The notes beneath the pieces were generated by a model. It searched no databases, was not told the DNA's origin, and saw nothing but the letters and a program-made list of their open reading frames with translations. The position numbers and the translations under genes were made by a program. Source: Melioribacteraceae bacterium (GTDB lineage Bacteria; Bacteroidota; Ignavibacteria; Ignavibacteriales; Melioribacteraceae). Taken from it: a DNA stretch of 40,920 nt. This document shows positions 40,850 through 40,920 of the stretch, piece by piece (position 1 is the stretch's first letter; the number at the start of each line of letters is the position of its first letter). The stretch is taken from positions 1-40,920 of the forward strand of contig JANQLA010000449.1 of NCBI GenBank assembly GCA_028280855.1, given 5' to 3'.

Positions 40850-40920
40850 ACAACATTATGCCGCTTAACCTAATCTGTGACACTCGTCAAAAACAGATAA
40901 TTAATAATATAATTTTAAAT

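Overview
The window looks like chromosomal DNA of an Ignavibacteria-type bacterium (FCB group, near Bacteroidota/Chlorobiota). Three signs point there. Secreted proteins end in the NYPNPFNP-type C-terminal sorting domain of type IX secretion. Several genes are preceded by TAnnTTTG promoter boxes. A NusG-like/UpxY-type antiterminator, a TonB receptor with a carboxypeptidase-like N-terminal domain and an Rnf complex are also present. The DNA is AT-rich. Genus cannot be fixed from the sequence alone. No tRNA, rRNA, CRISPR array or transposase was seen.

Layout. 1-1341: 5' end of rpsT (minus) with a strong promoter, divergent from queE-queD (7-deazaguanine synthesis). 1352-6089 (minus): a likely five-gene run of hybrid histidine kinase, UpxY/NusG-like antiterminator, YhaM-like OB-HD nuclease, exported TPR protein and class III-like sirtuin. 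6295-8574: TonB-dependent receptor. 8664-9306: VapBC toxin-antitoxin with an operator over its promoter. 9461-12344 (minus): PAS kinase and NtrC-like sigma-54 activator. 12594-13256: LuxR-type response regulator. 13257-13787: non-coding stretch carrying four copies of one 9-mer. 13788-16857: two secreted proteins with sorting domains; the first is cut short by one in-frame stop codon.

17015-27167 (minus) is the most unusual part: eleven tightly packed genes. In transcription order they are a GT-B-like transferase, an SpsF-type cytidylyltransferase, a split transketolase (two genes), a class III aminotransferase, an SDR, a KdsC-like phosphatase, a NeuB-type synthase without its SAF domain, a sterol-desaturase-family hydroxylase, a frameshifted SMR exporter, and an OlsF-like bifunctional acyltransferase. 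The first eight look like a pathway for an uncharacterised CMP-activated keto-sugar acid, made by transketolase chemistry and placed on a surface glycan. The last genes suggest ornithine-lipid synthesis and hydroxylation. The promoter region holds an array of GTTAA boxes.

27376-28314: metallophosphoesterase. 28663-34709: Rnf electron-transport operon in the order C-D-G-E-A-B plus rseC, interrupted between rnfA and rnfB by a GxxExxY gene inside imperfect inverted repeats. 34939-36432: glycyl-tRNA synthetase with a doubtful start codon. 36559-38833: ECF sigma factor, zinc-finger anti-sigma factor and lipoprotein. 38958-40790 (minus): secreted M14 carboxypeptidase of the HPGE type with a golvesin-like domain and sorting domain.

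All assignments come from reading motifs and gene order; no database search was run.
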